A stretch of 64,000 nt of DNA from Mycolicibacterium baixiangningiae (lineage in GTDB: Bacteria; Actinomycetota; Actinomycetes; Mycobacteriales; Mycobacteriaceae), in contig NZ_CP066218.1 of NCBI RefSeq assembly GCF_016313185.1, positions 4,092,001 through 4,156,000 of the forward strand, written 5' to 3'. Shown one piece after another: positions 27,487 through 38,843 of this stretch (positions within the stretch are counted from its first letter, which is position 1; each line of letters begins with the position of its first letter). The translations under genes were made by a program, and so were the position numbers. The notes under the pieces were generated by a model. It ran no database searches, had not been told where the DNA came from, and saw only the letters and a program-made list of their open reading frames with translations.

Positions 27487-28176
27487 TCAATCAGAATGCG
27501 ACACAACGATTTCGAGGATGCAGTCGCAGCGGTCACGAGTCTCTGCCACGAGGTCGGCATTCGGATCGTCGACGGTCTCGACCCAACGGCGCGCGTCGAC
27601 GTCGGTGCGCCCGAAGGCCACGTGGCGGGCAATCAGCCGCGCGCGGCGAACGGTGCGCTCGGTGTCGAGGTAGTAGAGCCGAGTGAGCAATGGGCGAACG
27701 CCGTCCCAGAGGCCGAGATAGTTGCCCTCGGTGACCACCAGTCGGGCGTCGGCGGGCACCACCAGACCCGCCGCCACCGGCTCCTCGAGCGATCGGTCGA
27801 AATCGGGCACGTAGACGTCTCGGCTCCCGTAGGCGCCGGCGATGCGCGTGAGCGCGGCAACGTAGCCGTCCGCGTCGAAGGTGTCCGGCGCTCCCTTGCG
27901 CGAAAGCCGTTGCAGGCGTCGCAGTTGCGCGTTGGACAGGTGGAATCCATCCATCGGGACGTAGATCGCCAGGGGCCCGACGTGCTCGACGATCCGCCGG
28001 GCGAAGGTGGACTTGCCCGTGCCCGGCGGACCCGTCACTCCGATGAGCACCCGCCCCGCCCCGCCGTCGAGAAGCGCCTGCGACTCCGCGGTGACCACAC
28101 GCAGTGCCTCGTCGGCGGTCACGACTTCCGGCGGCAGACCGCGTGGGTGAACGCTGTCCTGCTCGTTGGAGTCCAC
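27487..28176 (-). CDS. P-loop nucleoside/nucleotide kinase family protein
   Basis: A 229-aa kinase of the uridine kinase/pantothenate kinase-like branch. Walker A GPPGTGKST is at residues 49-57, PMDGFHLSNAQL gives the DGFH substrate motif, and VTEGNYLGLWDG is the second conserved block. The lid region has RRARLIARHVAFGRT. In this branch substrates include fructose, uridine and pantothenate; the exact one is not readable. Divergent from a membrane gene and alone on its transcript. Confidence 0.9.
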   Translation of the reverse strand: MDSNEQDSVHPRGLPPEVVTADEALRVVTAESQALLDGGAGRVLIGVTGPPGTGKSTFARRIVEHVGPLAIYVPMDGFHLSNAQLRRLQRLSRKGAPDTFDADGYVAALTRIAGAYGSRDVYVPDFDRSLEEPVAAGLVVPADARLVVTEGNYLGLWDGVRPLLTRLYYLDTERTVRRARLIARHVAFGRTDVDARRWVETVDDPNADLVAETRDRCDCILEIVVSHSD

Positions 28177-28207
28177 CTACGGGACTATAGGGCCGGTAGG
28201 CGATCGC

Positions 28208-29179
28208 TCACTGTTGTCCGCCGCGGTCACCGCCGTACGGGTATTGCTGCCCCCCAGGCATGCCGGTGTGCCGGCCGCCGTAGGGATCGTCGTACCCGGC
28301 CGGTGGGCCGGACGGATACGGCCCGGTCGGTGGGCCGGACGGATACGGCCCGGTCGGAGGCCCGGACTGGGGTTGGCGGTGGTCACTCGGATATTGAGGC
28401 GCCTGGCCGTATCCGGGTTGACCGCCACCCTGCTGGCCACTCCCCTGCGGGTACCCGGGCTCTGAGTAGCTGCTGACCGGAATCGCGGTCGTCTGCTCCT
28501 GTTCGCGGTTCGAGAGGTGCTCGCGCATCTTGCGGCCCTCATCCTCGGCCCGGGACAGATAGTCCTCCCAGCGCTGCTGCATCGGTTTGATGAGACCACC
28601 ACCGACACCCACGACGAGGATTCCGCCGACCGTACCGAGAATGGCGATCAGCACCGGCAACGTGACGGTCAGAGCGATCCCGACTTGGCTGAGCGCCGCG
28701 ATGATGCCCAGCCCGACGATCGTGATGCTCGCGACGTTGGCCAGCACCCGCCCGTAGGACAGCCCGCTCAACGCATTGGACACGATGTCGCGGACCGCTG
28801 CGGCGATCGCCGCTGCTACCACGACGATGATCACCGCCACAAGCAGATTCGGGAGGAAGGAGATCACGCCGGCGATCAGCGCGCTGATCGGGTTGGGACC
28901 GAAGACGCCGAAAGCCAACTGCAGTACGACCAGCAGGAGCGCGTAGTAGACGATCTTGCTGACGATCGTGGAGGCGTCATAGTTACTTCGCGCCAGCGCC
29001 TTCTTGACCCCGCCCCGTTCGACGGCTCGATCGAATCCGACCTTCTCGAGGACCTTGTCGATGGCCTTGGCGATCAGCTTCGCCAAGATCCACCCGATGA
29101 TCAGGATGACGAGGAACGCCACCAGTTTCGGGGCGAAGTTCGCCACCGACCTCCACATATCTCGTAGGGCGTCTTCCAT
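28208..29179 (-). CDS. TM-helix-repeat channel-like membrane protein
   Basis: A 323-aa membrane protein. It begins with an amphipathic helix and a conserved hydrophobic helix (LVAFLVILIIGWILAKLIAK), followed by three more hydrophobic segments (about 85-205) rich in Gly/Ala, as in small mechanosensitive-channel-related TM_helix proteins (CmpX type). No MscS beta domain follows. The C-terminal ~85 residues are a Pro/Gly/Tyr/Gln-rich low-complexity tail with GPPTGPYPS repeated in tandem, typical of mycobacterial cell-envelope proteins. Confidence 0.88.
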   Translation of the reverse strand: MEDALRDMWRSVANFAPKLVAFLVILIIGWILAKLIAKAIDKVLEKVGFDRAVERGGVKKALARSNYDASTIVSKIVYYALLLVVLQLAFGVFGPNPISALIAGVISFLPNLLVAVIIVVVAAAIAAAVRDIVSNALSGLSYGRVLANVASITIVGLGIIAALSQVGIALTVTLPVLIAILGTVGGILVVGVGGGLIKPMQQRWEDYLSRAEDEGRKMREHLSNREQEQTTAIPVSSYSEPGYPQGSGQQGGGQPGYGQAPQYPSDHRQPQSGPPTGPYPSGPPTGPYPSGPPAGYDDPYGGRHTGMPGGQQYPYGGDRGGQQ

Positions 29180-29624
29180 CGCTCAACTCCGTCGCTCGAG
29201 GCTCCCCGCAGCCGTGGGTGTGGTAGTTCGGCGTACCCGGGCACCCCTCGAATAAACACAAGCGTCAATTCAAAGACGTCCCCGACATTGCTCTCCGGGC
29301 CGGTTCACTGCGAAACGGTTGGGTCGTCGCGCAACGCGCTGGGCGCGGAGATCGGGGACGTGGCGTGCTGCCGAACTGGTCGCCTGAGTGTTTGCTGTGC
29401 GCCCCTACGCTCCGCTGTCACCGCAGCGGTTGTCGGATTGCTGTGTCGCTGTTACGTTCTTCCCGTCGAAGTGGACGAACGTCAATCATCGGAGCGTCAC
29501 CACCTACGGCCAACCCTGGAACATGAACTGACCTGGCGGCATTATTAGTTTGCTGCAAGGTCACTAGACGGCGTTCGTGCGTCGCATCTGAACATTAGCT
29601 GTGGGTATGGTGCGAAGCTGCTGG
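29180..29624. other. Intergenic region, nothing clear
   Basis: About 445 bp between two minus-strand genes. A short plus-strand frame (29288-29548) has no recognisable features. The last ~100 bp are AT-richer, but no repeat, tRNA or clear hairpin was found. Confidence 0.5.
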
Positions 29625-32012
<2,388 letters not shown>

Positions 32013-32015
32013 GGC

Positions 32016-32426
32016 TCAGGGCAGCTCCTGGATGCGAATCATGGTGCCCGCGGGATCGCGGACAGCGCAGTCACGAACACCGTACGGCTGAAGGGTCGGC
32101 TCCTGGACGATGTCGGCGTCACCGGGCTGCAACCGCTCGAACGTCGCATCGAGGTTCTCGGTGGCCAGCACGATGATCGCGTAGGTGCCTTTGGCCATCA
32201 TCTCGGCGATGACGCGGCGTTCCTCGTCGGTGACCCCGGGATCGGCGGCCGGCGGGTGCAGCACGATGGAGGTGCCCGGCTGATTCGGCGGGCCTACGGT
32301 GATCCAGCGCATCGTGCCACCGCCGACGTCGAGGCGGACCTCGAAGCCGAGGGTGTCGCGGTAGAACGCCAGCGACTCTTCCGGATCGTCGTGCGGGAGG
32401 AAGCTGTTGTGAATGGTCAGGTCCAT
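32016..32426 (-). CDS. VOC-family (glyoxalase/bleomycin-resistance-like) protein
   Basis: A 136-aa protein. It starts MDLTIHNSFLPHDDPEESLAF and shows the vicinal-oxygen-chelate plan: a repeated beta-alpha-beta3 fold with FYRDTLGFEVRLDVGGG, then a C-terminal VRDCAVRDPAGTMIRIQE with a terminal metal-ligand-like Glu. Such proteins isomerise or sequester small electrophiles or drugs. Placed between an AraC regulator and a UvrA-like ATPase, suggesting toxin or drug response. Confidence 0.88.
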   Translation of the reverse strand: MDLTIHNSFLPHDDPEESLAFYRDTLGFEVRLDVGGGTMRWITVGPPNQPGTSIVLHPPAADPGVTDEERRVIAEMMAKGTYAIIVLATENLDATFERLQPGDADIVQEPTLQPYGVRDCAVRDPAGTMIRIQELP

Positions 32427-32430
32427 GGAC

Positions 32431-32874
32431 TCACCGTAAGTGGGGATCGGCGGCCGGTGCTTCTCGATTCCTGACCGGTCTGGTCACCACCTTGGTCACG
32501 CACGACGGCGGCTCGGCCGTCGCGTCGGCAAGCCGTTGACGGTAGGTGCTCGGCGGCATCCCGACGAGTTCGGTGAAGCGTGTGCTGAAGGTGCCCAGTG
32601 ACGAACAGCCAACGGCGAAGCAGACTTCGGTGACGCTGAGGTCCCCGCGGCGCAGCAACGCCATCGCCCGCTCGATCCGCCGGGTCATCAGATAGCTGTA
32701 CGGCGACTCGCCGTAGGCGAGTTTGAACTGACGGCTGAGGTGGCCGGCGGACATGTGGACTGCGCGGGCGAGCGCCTCGACGTCCAGGGGCTGCGCGTAA
32801 TCCCGGTCCATCCGGTCGCGCACCCTGCGGAGGCGCCTCAGGTCGTCGAGCCGCTGCGCATCAGGAGCCACCAT
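32431..32874 (-). CDS. AraC-family regulator, DNA-binding domain only
   Basis: A 147-aa MarA/SoxS-like regulator with no ligand-binding domain. The first HTH reads LDVEALARAVHMSAGHLSRQF and the second GDLSVTEVCFAVGCSSLGTF, followed by GMPPSTYRQR. The ATG at 32874 was chosen since sequence further upstream in this frame belongs to the PE-PPE pseudogene. It lies 4 bp upstream of the VOC gene and probably controls this three-gene operon. Confidence 0.9.
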   Translation of the reverse strand: MVAPDAQRLDDLRRLRRVRDRMDRDYAQPLDVEALARAVHMSAGHLSRQFKLAYGESPYSYLMTRRIERAMALLRRGDLSVTEVCFAVGCSSLGTFSTRFTELVGMPPSTYRQRLADATAEPPSCVTKVVTRPVRNREAPAADPHLR

Positions 32875-32881
32875 GCGGAGT

Positions 32882-33723
32882 TTACGACGGCCCACTCTCG
32901 GTGGTTTCGCTGTTCGAATCGTCGCCGGTGTCCGCCTCTGTCGGTGTGGCGTCGTCGTCATCGGTCTTCGGCTTCGGGTCGTTGCGCTTGTAGCCGGCAT
33001 CGACCACCGGCCGCAGATGCTTGTCGACCTCGTCGACGATGCTGCGGGCACGCCCACCTGACGCAACGGCTTCGTCAACGGGCGGTCCTTCGTCGGCACC
33101 AGGTACGACATGGTCGTGCCGCCCTTCTTGTTCGTCGCCTCGGTGATGTTGCTCTTGGCCACATCGCTCAGATCGACGCCGTAGTTCGGGTGGAGGTAAA
33201 CGACGACCATCACCGCGTTCGCGGTGGCGAGCAGACTCTGGGGCCGATCGGGGAAGTCGGCGATCCCGTCGTACTCCCGGGTCACGTAGACGGTTTCGTA
33301 GGGGGTCTCGACGAGCGGCTCAGGACGGCTGATGCCGACGCCGGGGACCCGGACGCCCTCGGGCACCCAGTTGGCCGCCCCGCCGGACGGGCGGGCCGGA
33401 TCACCGATGTAGACGAACCGCAGTTCGTCGTCGGCCAGCGCTGATCGGCGGGCAGGGCCATGATGCGCCGCTCCTCCTCGTGCAGCACCAAACTGCCCTG
33501 GGAGACGCCGATGGCGGTCTTCGGCCCCCTGGTGGTGGTGACCCGAGTTCCTTGGCGCCGACGGCGATCGATTCGTTCCTCAGTACCGGTGAGGCCGGAT
33601 ATCCGACACCCACCAGGTGTCGTCTCGGCCTGCGTAGACGTCGTAGCGCAGCCAGGTCATCTGCGAGTGGGTCGGCGTGCCGGGCCAGCCGGTGCCGCCC
33701 ACGTACAGGGCCGTGTCACCCAT
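32882..33723 (-). pseudogene. Frameshifted PE-PPE-domain (serine esterase) gene remnant
   Basis: Reading the minus strand gives consecutive pieces of one protein in different frames: MGDTALYVGGTGWPGTP, then GPKTAIGVSQGSLVLHEEE (the GxSxG-type nucleophile region), then ADDELRFVYIGDPARPSGG, then GVRVPGVGISRPEP onwards, then a shift near 33060 into SIVDEVDKHLRPVVDAG and an acidic tail ending in TAA at 32882-32884. At least three frameshifts and probably one internal deletion are needed. PE-PPE domains are alpha/beta-hydrolase folds almost restricted to mycobacteria. The stop is 8 bp from the AraC start. Confidence 0.8.
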
Positions 33724-33827
33724 GGCGGCTACGTGGACTTCCCCGAACCCGACCGTCGGGCGAAATCAGGGATGGGCGAGAGACACCGTCGACAAATGGC
33801 TCGAAGGACGGCGCCGCGCGAAATGAG

Positions 33828-34043
33828 CTAGCTCGGCCACTGCTCGATGATGCGCCCGTCGCAACGGAGCTGAACCGCTGTGTGGCGCTGACCGCCCGAG
33901 GCTTGCAGCTTATCGGCGTACAGCTGCCGGGCCTCGGCCTCGTCTGCGCCGTCGATTGTGGTCGACTGCAGATCCTCGTCCGACGGATTCACTATGCCCG
34001 GCTCGAACGGCTCCACCACCACGACGTCCCATCTCGCTGTCAT
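33828..34043 (-). CDS. Small conserved-looking hypothetical protein
   Basis: A 71-aa soluble protein starting MTARWDVVVVEPFEP. It looks like a beta-strand, acidic loop, helix (EARQLYADKLQAS), beta-strand unit, with a clean amphipathic pattern that argues for real coding. No family recognised. It is isolated between the PE-PPE pseudogene and the SDR gene. Confidence 0.55.
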   Translation of the reverse strand: MTARWDVVVVEPFEPGIVNPSDEDLQSTTIDGADEAEARQLYADKLQASGGQRHTAVQLRCDGRIIEQWPS

Positions 34044-34086
34044 GCGACCAGTATCGCCGCTAGCAGTCGGCCACTTCCAGCACCCA

Positions 34087-34842
34087 TTAGCGGGCGGTGT
34101 AGCCGCCGTCGACGCGAATGGTGGTACCGGTGACGTACCGGGCGTCGTCAGATAGCAGGTAGACGACCGCGGCGGCGACGTCTTCGGGCAGCGCCAACCG
34201 TCCCGACGGGATCTGCGACACGACCTCGCGCTCGGTCCGAGCGGGGTCGGGCGAGCCGGCCAGCCACGCGTCGAACAGCGGGGTCTTCGTCATCCCCGGC
34301 GCAACCTCGTTCACCCGGATGCCCCTCGGCGCGAACTCGACGGCGGTCGCCAGGGTGAGCGCGTGGACCGCACCCTTGGAGGCGGCGTACACGGCCATCG
34401 TGGGAACGCCGGCAAATGCCAACCGGGACGTCACGTTGACGATCGACCCACCGTGTCGCGACATGGCCCGGGCGGCGGCCTGCGTCATGGCGATGACCCC
34501 GAAGGTGTTGACCTCGAACACCGTTCGGACATCGTCCATCGACGCATCCTCGAACGCCGAAGCGTGGTCGAGCGCCGCGTTGTTGACCAGCCCGTCGACG
34601 GCGCCGAACGCCTCGACGCACGCTGCGAGCACCGCGCTCGCGGCGTTCGGATCGGTGACGTCGGCGGCGACGAAGTGGACCCGGTCGCCCAGCGTCCGGG
34701 TCAGCGCCGCACCGCGTCCCACATCCCGGCCGGTCACCAGGACGTTGGCGCCGTCGGCATGTAATCGCACCGCCGTCGCCCAACCGATTCCGGAGGTGGC
34801 GCCGGTGACCACGACGGCCTTACCGTCGAGCCGGGACGTCAC
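34087..34842 (-). CDS. SDR oxidoreductase
   Basis: A 251-aa classical SDR. The GTG at 34842 overlaps the IclR stop as GTGA and places the cofactor loop TGATSGIGWATA at residues 13-24. NNAAL replaces the usual NNAG. Catalytic Ser is in VNVTSRLAFAG and YxxxK in YAASKGAVH. Following the second beta strand is TGRDV, giving an Arg at the position that often favours NADP(H). Co-transcribed with the IclR regulator and divergent from the catabolic operon, so it probably works on a substrate or intermediate of that pathway. Confidence 0.92.
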   Translation of the reverse strand: MTSRLDGKAVVVTGATSGIGWATAVRLHADGANVLVTGRDVGRGAALTRTLGDRVHFVAADVTDPNAASAVLAACVEAFGAVDGLVNNAALDHASAFEDASMDDVRTVFEVNTFGVIAMTQAAARAMSRHGGSIVNVTSRLAFAGVPTMAVYAASKGAVHALTLATAVEFAPRGIRVNEVAPGMTKTPLFDAWLAGSPDPARTEREVVSQIPSGRLALPEDVAAAVVYLLSDDARYVTGTTIRVDGGYTAR

Positions 34843-35612
34843 AGGAGTTTGGCCGCGATTTCGCGAGCACCCGCGATAACCTTGGTGCCGGCGTGCGCCA
34901 GGCTTTCCGGGGTCAACCGGTGGGTCAGGAAACTGATGCTCAGCGCATAACGTGAAGGCTCGCCGTTGGGGGTGGGCACCGCCGCGGCGACGCACGTGAG
35001 TTCCTCAGCCGCCTCCTCACGGTCCACCGCGAAGCCGTGTTCGCGGATGTCCTTGATCTCGGCCGCCATCTTCTTCATCGACGTGATGGTGTGCGCGGTC
35101 AGCTCCGGCAGCCCCGCGGAGGCGACGATGTCACGCCAGACGCTGTCGGGCATCGTCGCCAGCAGGGCCTTGCCCAGCGCGGAGGCGTGCCAGGGGTCGG
35201 TCTGGCCGACGTCGCTGACCTTCTTCACCGCGCGTCTGCCCTCGACGACGTCGAGGATGACCACGCTGCGATCCTTGTGCGCGGCGAAGTTCACCGTCTC
35301 GTTGAACTCGTCCACCAGACGCTCCATGGTCGGGATCACCACCTCGGAGGGGACCTGGCTGGTGAAGGCCCGCTGGCCCAGCCGGAAGATCTCCCAGCCC
35401 AGGCGGTACTGGTTGGCGTTGAAGCGTTCGACGTAGCCCAGCGCGGACAGGCTGTTCAGGTACCTCAGCACGGTCGCCTCGTTCAGCCCTGTGCGCCTTG
35501 CGATTTCGGTGAGATTGCCGACCTCGGACTCGGCCACCGCCGAGAGGATCCTGGCCGTGCGTTCGACGCCGATCAGGCTGGAGGATTTCTCCGATCCCGC
35601 TGCTGTTTTCAC
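34839..35612 (-). CDS. IclR-family regulator
   Basis: A 257-aa IclR-type regulator. The winged HTH at about 10-70 contains LTEIARRTGLNEATVLRYLN. The C-terminal GAF-like effector domain has LDVVEGRRAVKKVSDVG, the WHASALGKALLA block and the EELTCVAAAVPTPNGEP block. Its GTG start (35612) lies inside the palindrome at 35608-35620, so binding there would also block its own transcription. It diverges from the 35776 operon, which it probably controls. Confidence 0.94.
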   Translation of the reverse strand: MKTAAGSEKSSSLIGVERTARILSAVAESEVGNLTEIARRTGLNEATVLRYLNSLSALGYVERFNANQYRLGWEIFRLGQRAFTSQVPSEVVIPTMERLVDEFNETVNFAAHKDRSVVILDVVEGRRAVKKVSDVGQTDPWHASALGKALLATMPDSVWRDIVASAGLPELTAHTITSMKKMAAEIKDIREHGFAVDREEAAEELTCVAAAVPTPNGEPSRYALSISFLTHRLTPESLAHAGTKVIAGAREIAAKLL

Positions 35613-35620
35613 TCAGTGAA
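35608..35620. promoter_or_regulatory. Palindrome copy 1 (candidate IclR operator) over the iclR-type start codon
   Basis: TTCACTCAGTGAA is a perfect 13-bp palindrome about the central C/G base. It covers the GTG start codon of the IclR gene. The core TCACTCAGTGA recurs exactly at 35726. Placement in a divergent promoter and duplication support an operator role for the IclR protein. Confidence 0.75.
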
Positions 35621-35725
35621 GGTTACCAGCACCCAGCGATTGCCCGTCGATGGCCGATTGGTGCGCCGCTTCCTGTTGACAGTGGATGCGCAGCGCCTTA
35701 GGTTTTCATCCAGCGCAGTTAGATA

Positions 35726-35736
35726 TCACTCAGTGA
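35726..35736. promoter_or_regulatory. Palindrome copy 2 (candidate IclR operator) before the catabolic operon
   Basis: TCACTCAGTGA repeats the 11-bp core found at 35609, 117 bp away and 40 bp before the ATG of the TIM-barrel gene. It probably overlaps the operon promoter. Two identical sites 117 bp apart, near 11 helical turns, could allow looping; that is inferred. Confidence 0.75.
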
Positions 35737-35775
35737 AATACGGACTCACGCGCTGTCCGTTCCGAAGGAGACGCA

Positions 35776-36738
35776 ATGCCCACCGCAGCCGACAGCCGTA
35801 CCTCCAAGGTCGACGGAGCCAGCATCCTGGCCTCCCAAAACCTCCTGACGGCCGACGACTACGCCCTCACCCCGTCGAGCAAGGCGTTCGACGACGGCGG
35901 TAAGTACCGTCTCGAAATCTCTGGCGTGGAACGTCTTTCGACGATGGAGGCGATGCTCGACGAAGCCGACAAGCAGGGTGTCTTCATCCATCGGGTCATC
36001 GCGTTCGGCGGAGGCACCACGTTGCTCACCACCAGGGAGCTCAGCGACGTCGCCGCGCTCGCGGCCGAGCGCGGCATCGAACTCATCGCCGTCCCGGGGC
36101 CCCGCACCGGCTGGGATCTCGGCCGCCAGGCGTTGAGCACCGAGGGCCAAGCCGGCGGACGGCGCGTGCGAGGCCTCGACAACGTCCGGTACCTGCTCGA
36201 CGACTACCTGCGCATCTTCTCCACCGGCATCCGCGGGGTGCTGGTGTGGGACGAAGGAGTCCTCGACATCCTGAACAAGGCACGCGACGCCGGCCAGATC
36301 CCCGCCGACGCCAAGTTCAAGATCTCGGTCTACGCCGGTCACGCCAACCCGGCCTCGATCCGCATCCTGCAGAACCTCGGCGCCGACAGCGTCAACCCTG
36401 TCGGCGATCTCTCCCGGCCGATGCTCGCCGCCATCCGGCGCTCGATCGACATCCCGCTCGACGTCTGGGCCGAGACCTTCGAGTCGTTCGGTGGGATGAA
36501 CCGGCTGTGGGAGGCCGGCGACATCGCCCGCGTGGCGGGCCCGGTGTACTTCAAAGTCGAGCCCGGCGAGTCGGAGGCCGTGATGTACAACGGCTGGGTC
36601 CGGCCCGAGTTCCACGAAGAACTCGTCCGCCACAAGGTCCGCCACGCCGCGATCCTCAACGAACTCGTCGAGACCAACTCCCCCGACGTCGCGGTCTCCC
36701 CGGCACCCCGCGCCGCGGCGCACGCCCTCACCAACTGA
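35776..36738 (+). CDS. TIM-barrel protein, U32-peptidase-like, unknown function
   Basis: A 320-aa protein, ATG 35776 after GAAGGAG. The pattern of alternating strands and helices ([53 protein letters not shown]) indicates a TIM barrel that most resembles U32-peptidase-like proteins, but it has no cysteine at all, so the cysteine-cluster seen in true U32 proteins is missing. First gene of the catabolic operon and therefore likely enzymatic, perhaps an aldolase or isomerase-like function. Low certainty about family. Confidence 0.8.
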   Translation: MPTAADSRTSKVDGASILASQNLLTADDYALTPSSKAFDDGGKYRLEISGVERLSTMEAMLDEADKQGVFIHRVIAFGGGTTLLTTRELSDVAALAAERGIELIAVPGPRTGWDLGRQALSTEGQAGGRRVRGLDNVRYLLDDYLRIFSTGIRGVLVWDEGVLDILNKARDAGQIPADAKFKISVYAGHANPASIRILQNLGADSVNPVGDLSRPMLAAIRRSIDIPLDVWAETFESFGGMNRLWEAGDIARVAGPVYFKVEPGESEAVMYNGWVRPEFHEELVRHKVRHAAILNELVETNSPDVAVSPAPRAAAHALTN

Positions 36739-36763
36739 CACCCGCGGCACGACGGAGGATGAA

Positions 36764-37738
36764 GTGACACAACGTCATCGGGCCGCCATCATCGGTTCGG
36801 GCAACATCGGCACCGATCTGATGATGAAACTGCTCCGGTCGGAGGTGCTCCAGGTCGCCGCCGTGGCCGGCATCGATCCCGCCAGCGACGGCCTCGCCAG
36901 GGCCGCCGCACACGGGGTGGCGGTCACCGCCGGCGGCGTCGACGGGCTGCTCGACCTCGACGCCTTCGAGGGCGTTGAGGTGGTCTTCGATGCCACCAGC
37001 GCCGGTGCCCACCTGGTCAACGATGCGAAGCTCGCGGCCTCCGGCCGGTCGGTCGTCGACCTCACCCCCGCCGCGATCGGACCCTTCGTCGTACCCGCGG
37101 TCAACATGTCCCGGCTCGCCGGCCACCGCAACCTCAACATGGTGACGTGCGGCGGCCAGGCCACCATCCCGGTCGTCGCGGCGCTGGCAGGCGTCACCGA
37201 CGTGCACTACGCCGAGATCGTCGCGGCCATCTCGTCGCGCTCGGCGGGACCGGGCACGCGCGCCAACATCGATGAATTCACCACGACCACGGCGCGCGCC
37301 ATCGAGAGCGTGGGTGGGGCCGCCCGAGGCAAGGCGATCATCGTGCTCAATCCCGCCGAGCCACCGATGCTCATGCGCGACACCGTGGCCGCGCTGGTCT
37401 CTGCGACCGACGAGGCGGTGATCGCCTCGGCGGTCACCGACATGGTCGCCGAGGTGGCCCGCTATGTGCCGGGTTACCGACTGGCTCAAAAGATCCGGTC
37501 GTCGCGGGTCCCGGCCGGAGATCGGCGGCGCAGGCTGGCCGGAGAGGCCGGCCGGCACGCCGATCTGCTTCAGGTGACGGTCTTCCTGGAGGTGAAGGGC
37601 GCCGCCGACTACCTGCCGGCGTACGCGGGCAACCTCGACATCATGACCGCCTCCGCCGTGCGGGTCGCCGAACACCTCGTCACCGAACGGCGCGTCACCG
37701 AACGGCGCGTCACGCTCACCCCGGAGGTCGTCCGGTGA
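36764..37738 (+). CDS. Acylating aldehyde dehydrogenase (MhpF/BphJ/DmpF family)
   Basis: A 324-aa CoA-acylating aldehyde dehydrogenase, converting an aldehyde and CoA to an acyl-CoA with NAD. GGAGGATGAA precedes the GTG start. The NAD loop is [10 protein letters not shown] (residues 9-18) and the acyl-enzyme nucleophile is Cys129 in NMVTCGGQA. The extreme C-terminus carries a 15-bp tandem repeat encoding VTERR twice. Its stop overlaps the aldolase start (GTGA). In this family the enzyme channels the aldehyde directly from the aldolase partner. Confidence 0.94.
   Translation: MTQRHRAAIIGSGNIGTDLMMKLLRSEVLQVAAVAGIDPASDGLARAAAHGVAVTAGGVDGLLDLDAFEGVEVVFDATSAGAHLVNDAKLAASGRSVVDLTPAAIGPFVVPAVNMSRLAGHRNLNMVTCGGQATIPVVAALAGVTDVHYAEIVAAISSRSAGPGTRANIDEFTTTTARAIESVGGAARGKAIIVLNPAEPPMLMRDTVAALVSATDEAVIASAVTDMVAEVARYVPGYRLAQKIRSSRVPAGDRRRRLAGEAGRHADLLQVTVFLEVKGAADYLPAYAGNLDIMTASAVRVAEHLVTERRVTERRVTLTPEVVR
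37679..37713 (+). repeat. 15-bp tandem repeat inside the acylating dehydrogenase gene
   Basis: GTCACCGAACGGCGC occurs twice in tandem at 37679 and 37694, followed by GTCACG. It duplicates five codons (VTERR) in frame at the C-terminal tail, so the reading frame stays open. It looks like a recent slippage event in a region the fold tolerates. Confidence 0.8.
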
Positions 37739-38739
37739 CCACTGCCGTGTACGTCCAGGACGTGACGCTGCGCGACGGTATGCACGCGGTCGGCCATTCG
37801 TTCACCCTCAGCGACGTGCGGCGCATCGCCAGTGCGCTCGACACGGCGGGCGTATCGGCCATCGAGGTCGCGCACGGCGACGGGCTGGCAGGCGGCAGTC
37901 TCACCTACGGCGCCGGCGCCCACGGCGACTCCGACTGGATCGCCGCCGCGGCCGAGGTCGTCCGGAATGCCCGGCTGACAACGCTTCTCATCCCGGGAAT
38001 CGGCACGCTGGACGATCTGCGGGCGGCTGCCGAACTGGGGGTGACGTCGGTGCGGGTCGCCACCCACTGCACCGAGGCCGACATCGCCGCTCAGCACATC
38101 GGCACCGCGCGGGCCCTCGGACTCGACGTCGCCGGATTCCTCATGATGTCGCACCTGTGCCCACCGGACCTGCTGGCCGGGCAGGCGAAGATCATGGAGG
38201 ACGCCGGCGCCGAATGCGTCTACGTCACCGATTCCGGTGGCCGGCTCACCATGACCGGCGTGCGCGACCGGGTGCGCGCCTACCGCGACGCGCTGGCGCC
38301 GACGACGACGATCGGCGTGCACGCCCACCACAATCTCGCCCTGGGAGTGGCCAACTCGCTGGTCGCGGTCGAGGAGGGCGCGCACCGGGTGGACGCCTCG
38401 CTCGCCGGTCTGGGCGCCGGTGCGGGCAACTGCCCGTTGGAAGCCTTCATCGCCGTCGCAGAACTCAACGGATGGCGGCACGGGTGCGATCTGTACGCGC
38501 TGATGGACGCCGCCGACGACATCGTCCGGCCGTTGCAGCAGCGACCGGTCCGTGTCGACCGCGAGACGCTGACCCTCGGCTTCGCCGGTGTTTACTCCAG
38601 CTTCCTCCTGCACGCCGAACGCATCGCCGACGAGGTCGGCATCGAGACCCGCGATCTGCTGGTCGAAGCAGGCCGCCGGGCGATGGTCGGCGGCCAGGAG
38701 GACCTGCTCGTCGACCTCGCTCTCGACATGAGGAGGTGA
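37735..38739 (+). CDS. 4-hydroxy-2-oxoacid aldolase (BphI/DmpG/MhpE family)
   Basis: A 334-aa metal-dependent class II pyruvate aldolase. The metal-site motif [10 protein letters not shown] (Asp14 with nearby Arg13 and His17) and [12 protein letters not shown] (about 198-209) are intact. It splits 4-hydroxy-2-oxoacids into pyruvate and an aldehyde and normally forms a channelling complex with the acylating dehydrogenase encoded immediately upstream, with which it is coupled. The absence of ring-cleavage genes here suggests a non-aromatic source of the substrate. Confidence 0.94.
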   Translation: MTTAVYVQDVTLRDGMHAVGHSFTLSDVRRIASALDTAGVSAIEVAHGDGLAGGSLTYGAGAHGDSDWIAAAAEVVRNARLTTLLIPGIGTLDDLRAAAELGVTSVRVATHCTEADIAAQHIGTARALGLDVAGFLMMSHLCPPDLLAGQAKIMEDAGAECVYVTDSGGRLTMTGVRDRVRAYRDALAPTTTIGVHAHHNLALGVANSLVAVEEGAHRVDASLAGLGAGAGNCPLEAFIAVAELNGWRHGCDLYALMDAADDIVRPLQQRPVRVDRETLTLGFAGVYSSFLLHAERIADEVGIETRDLLVEAGRRAMVGGQEDLLVDLALDMRR

Positions 38740-38843
38740 GAAACCGCTCCCCCACCCCGGTTCACCGACCATCACGCGTCGAGTTGACCGGAGGCCAGGC
38801 ACCACGCACTGTCATGCACACAGACCACGAGAGATGAACGATC

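Noticed and set aside
29288..29548. 86-codon plus-strand frame in the gap before the UvrA-like gene
   Set aside because: Cys-rich but with no recognisable fold or start signal; likely chance in GC-rich DNA.
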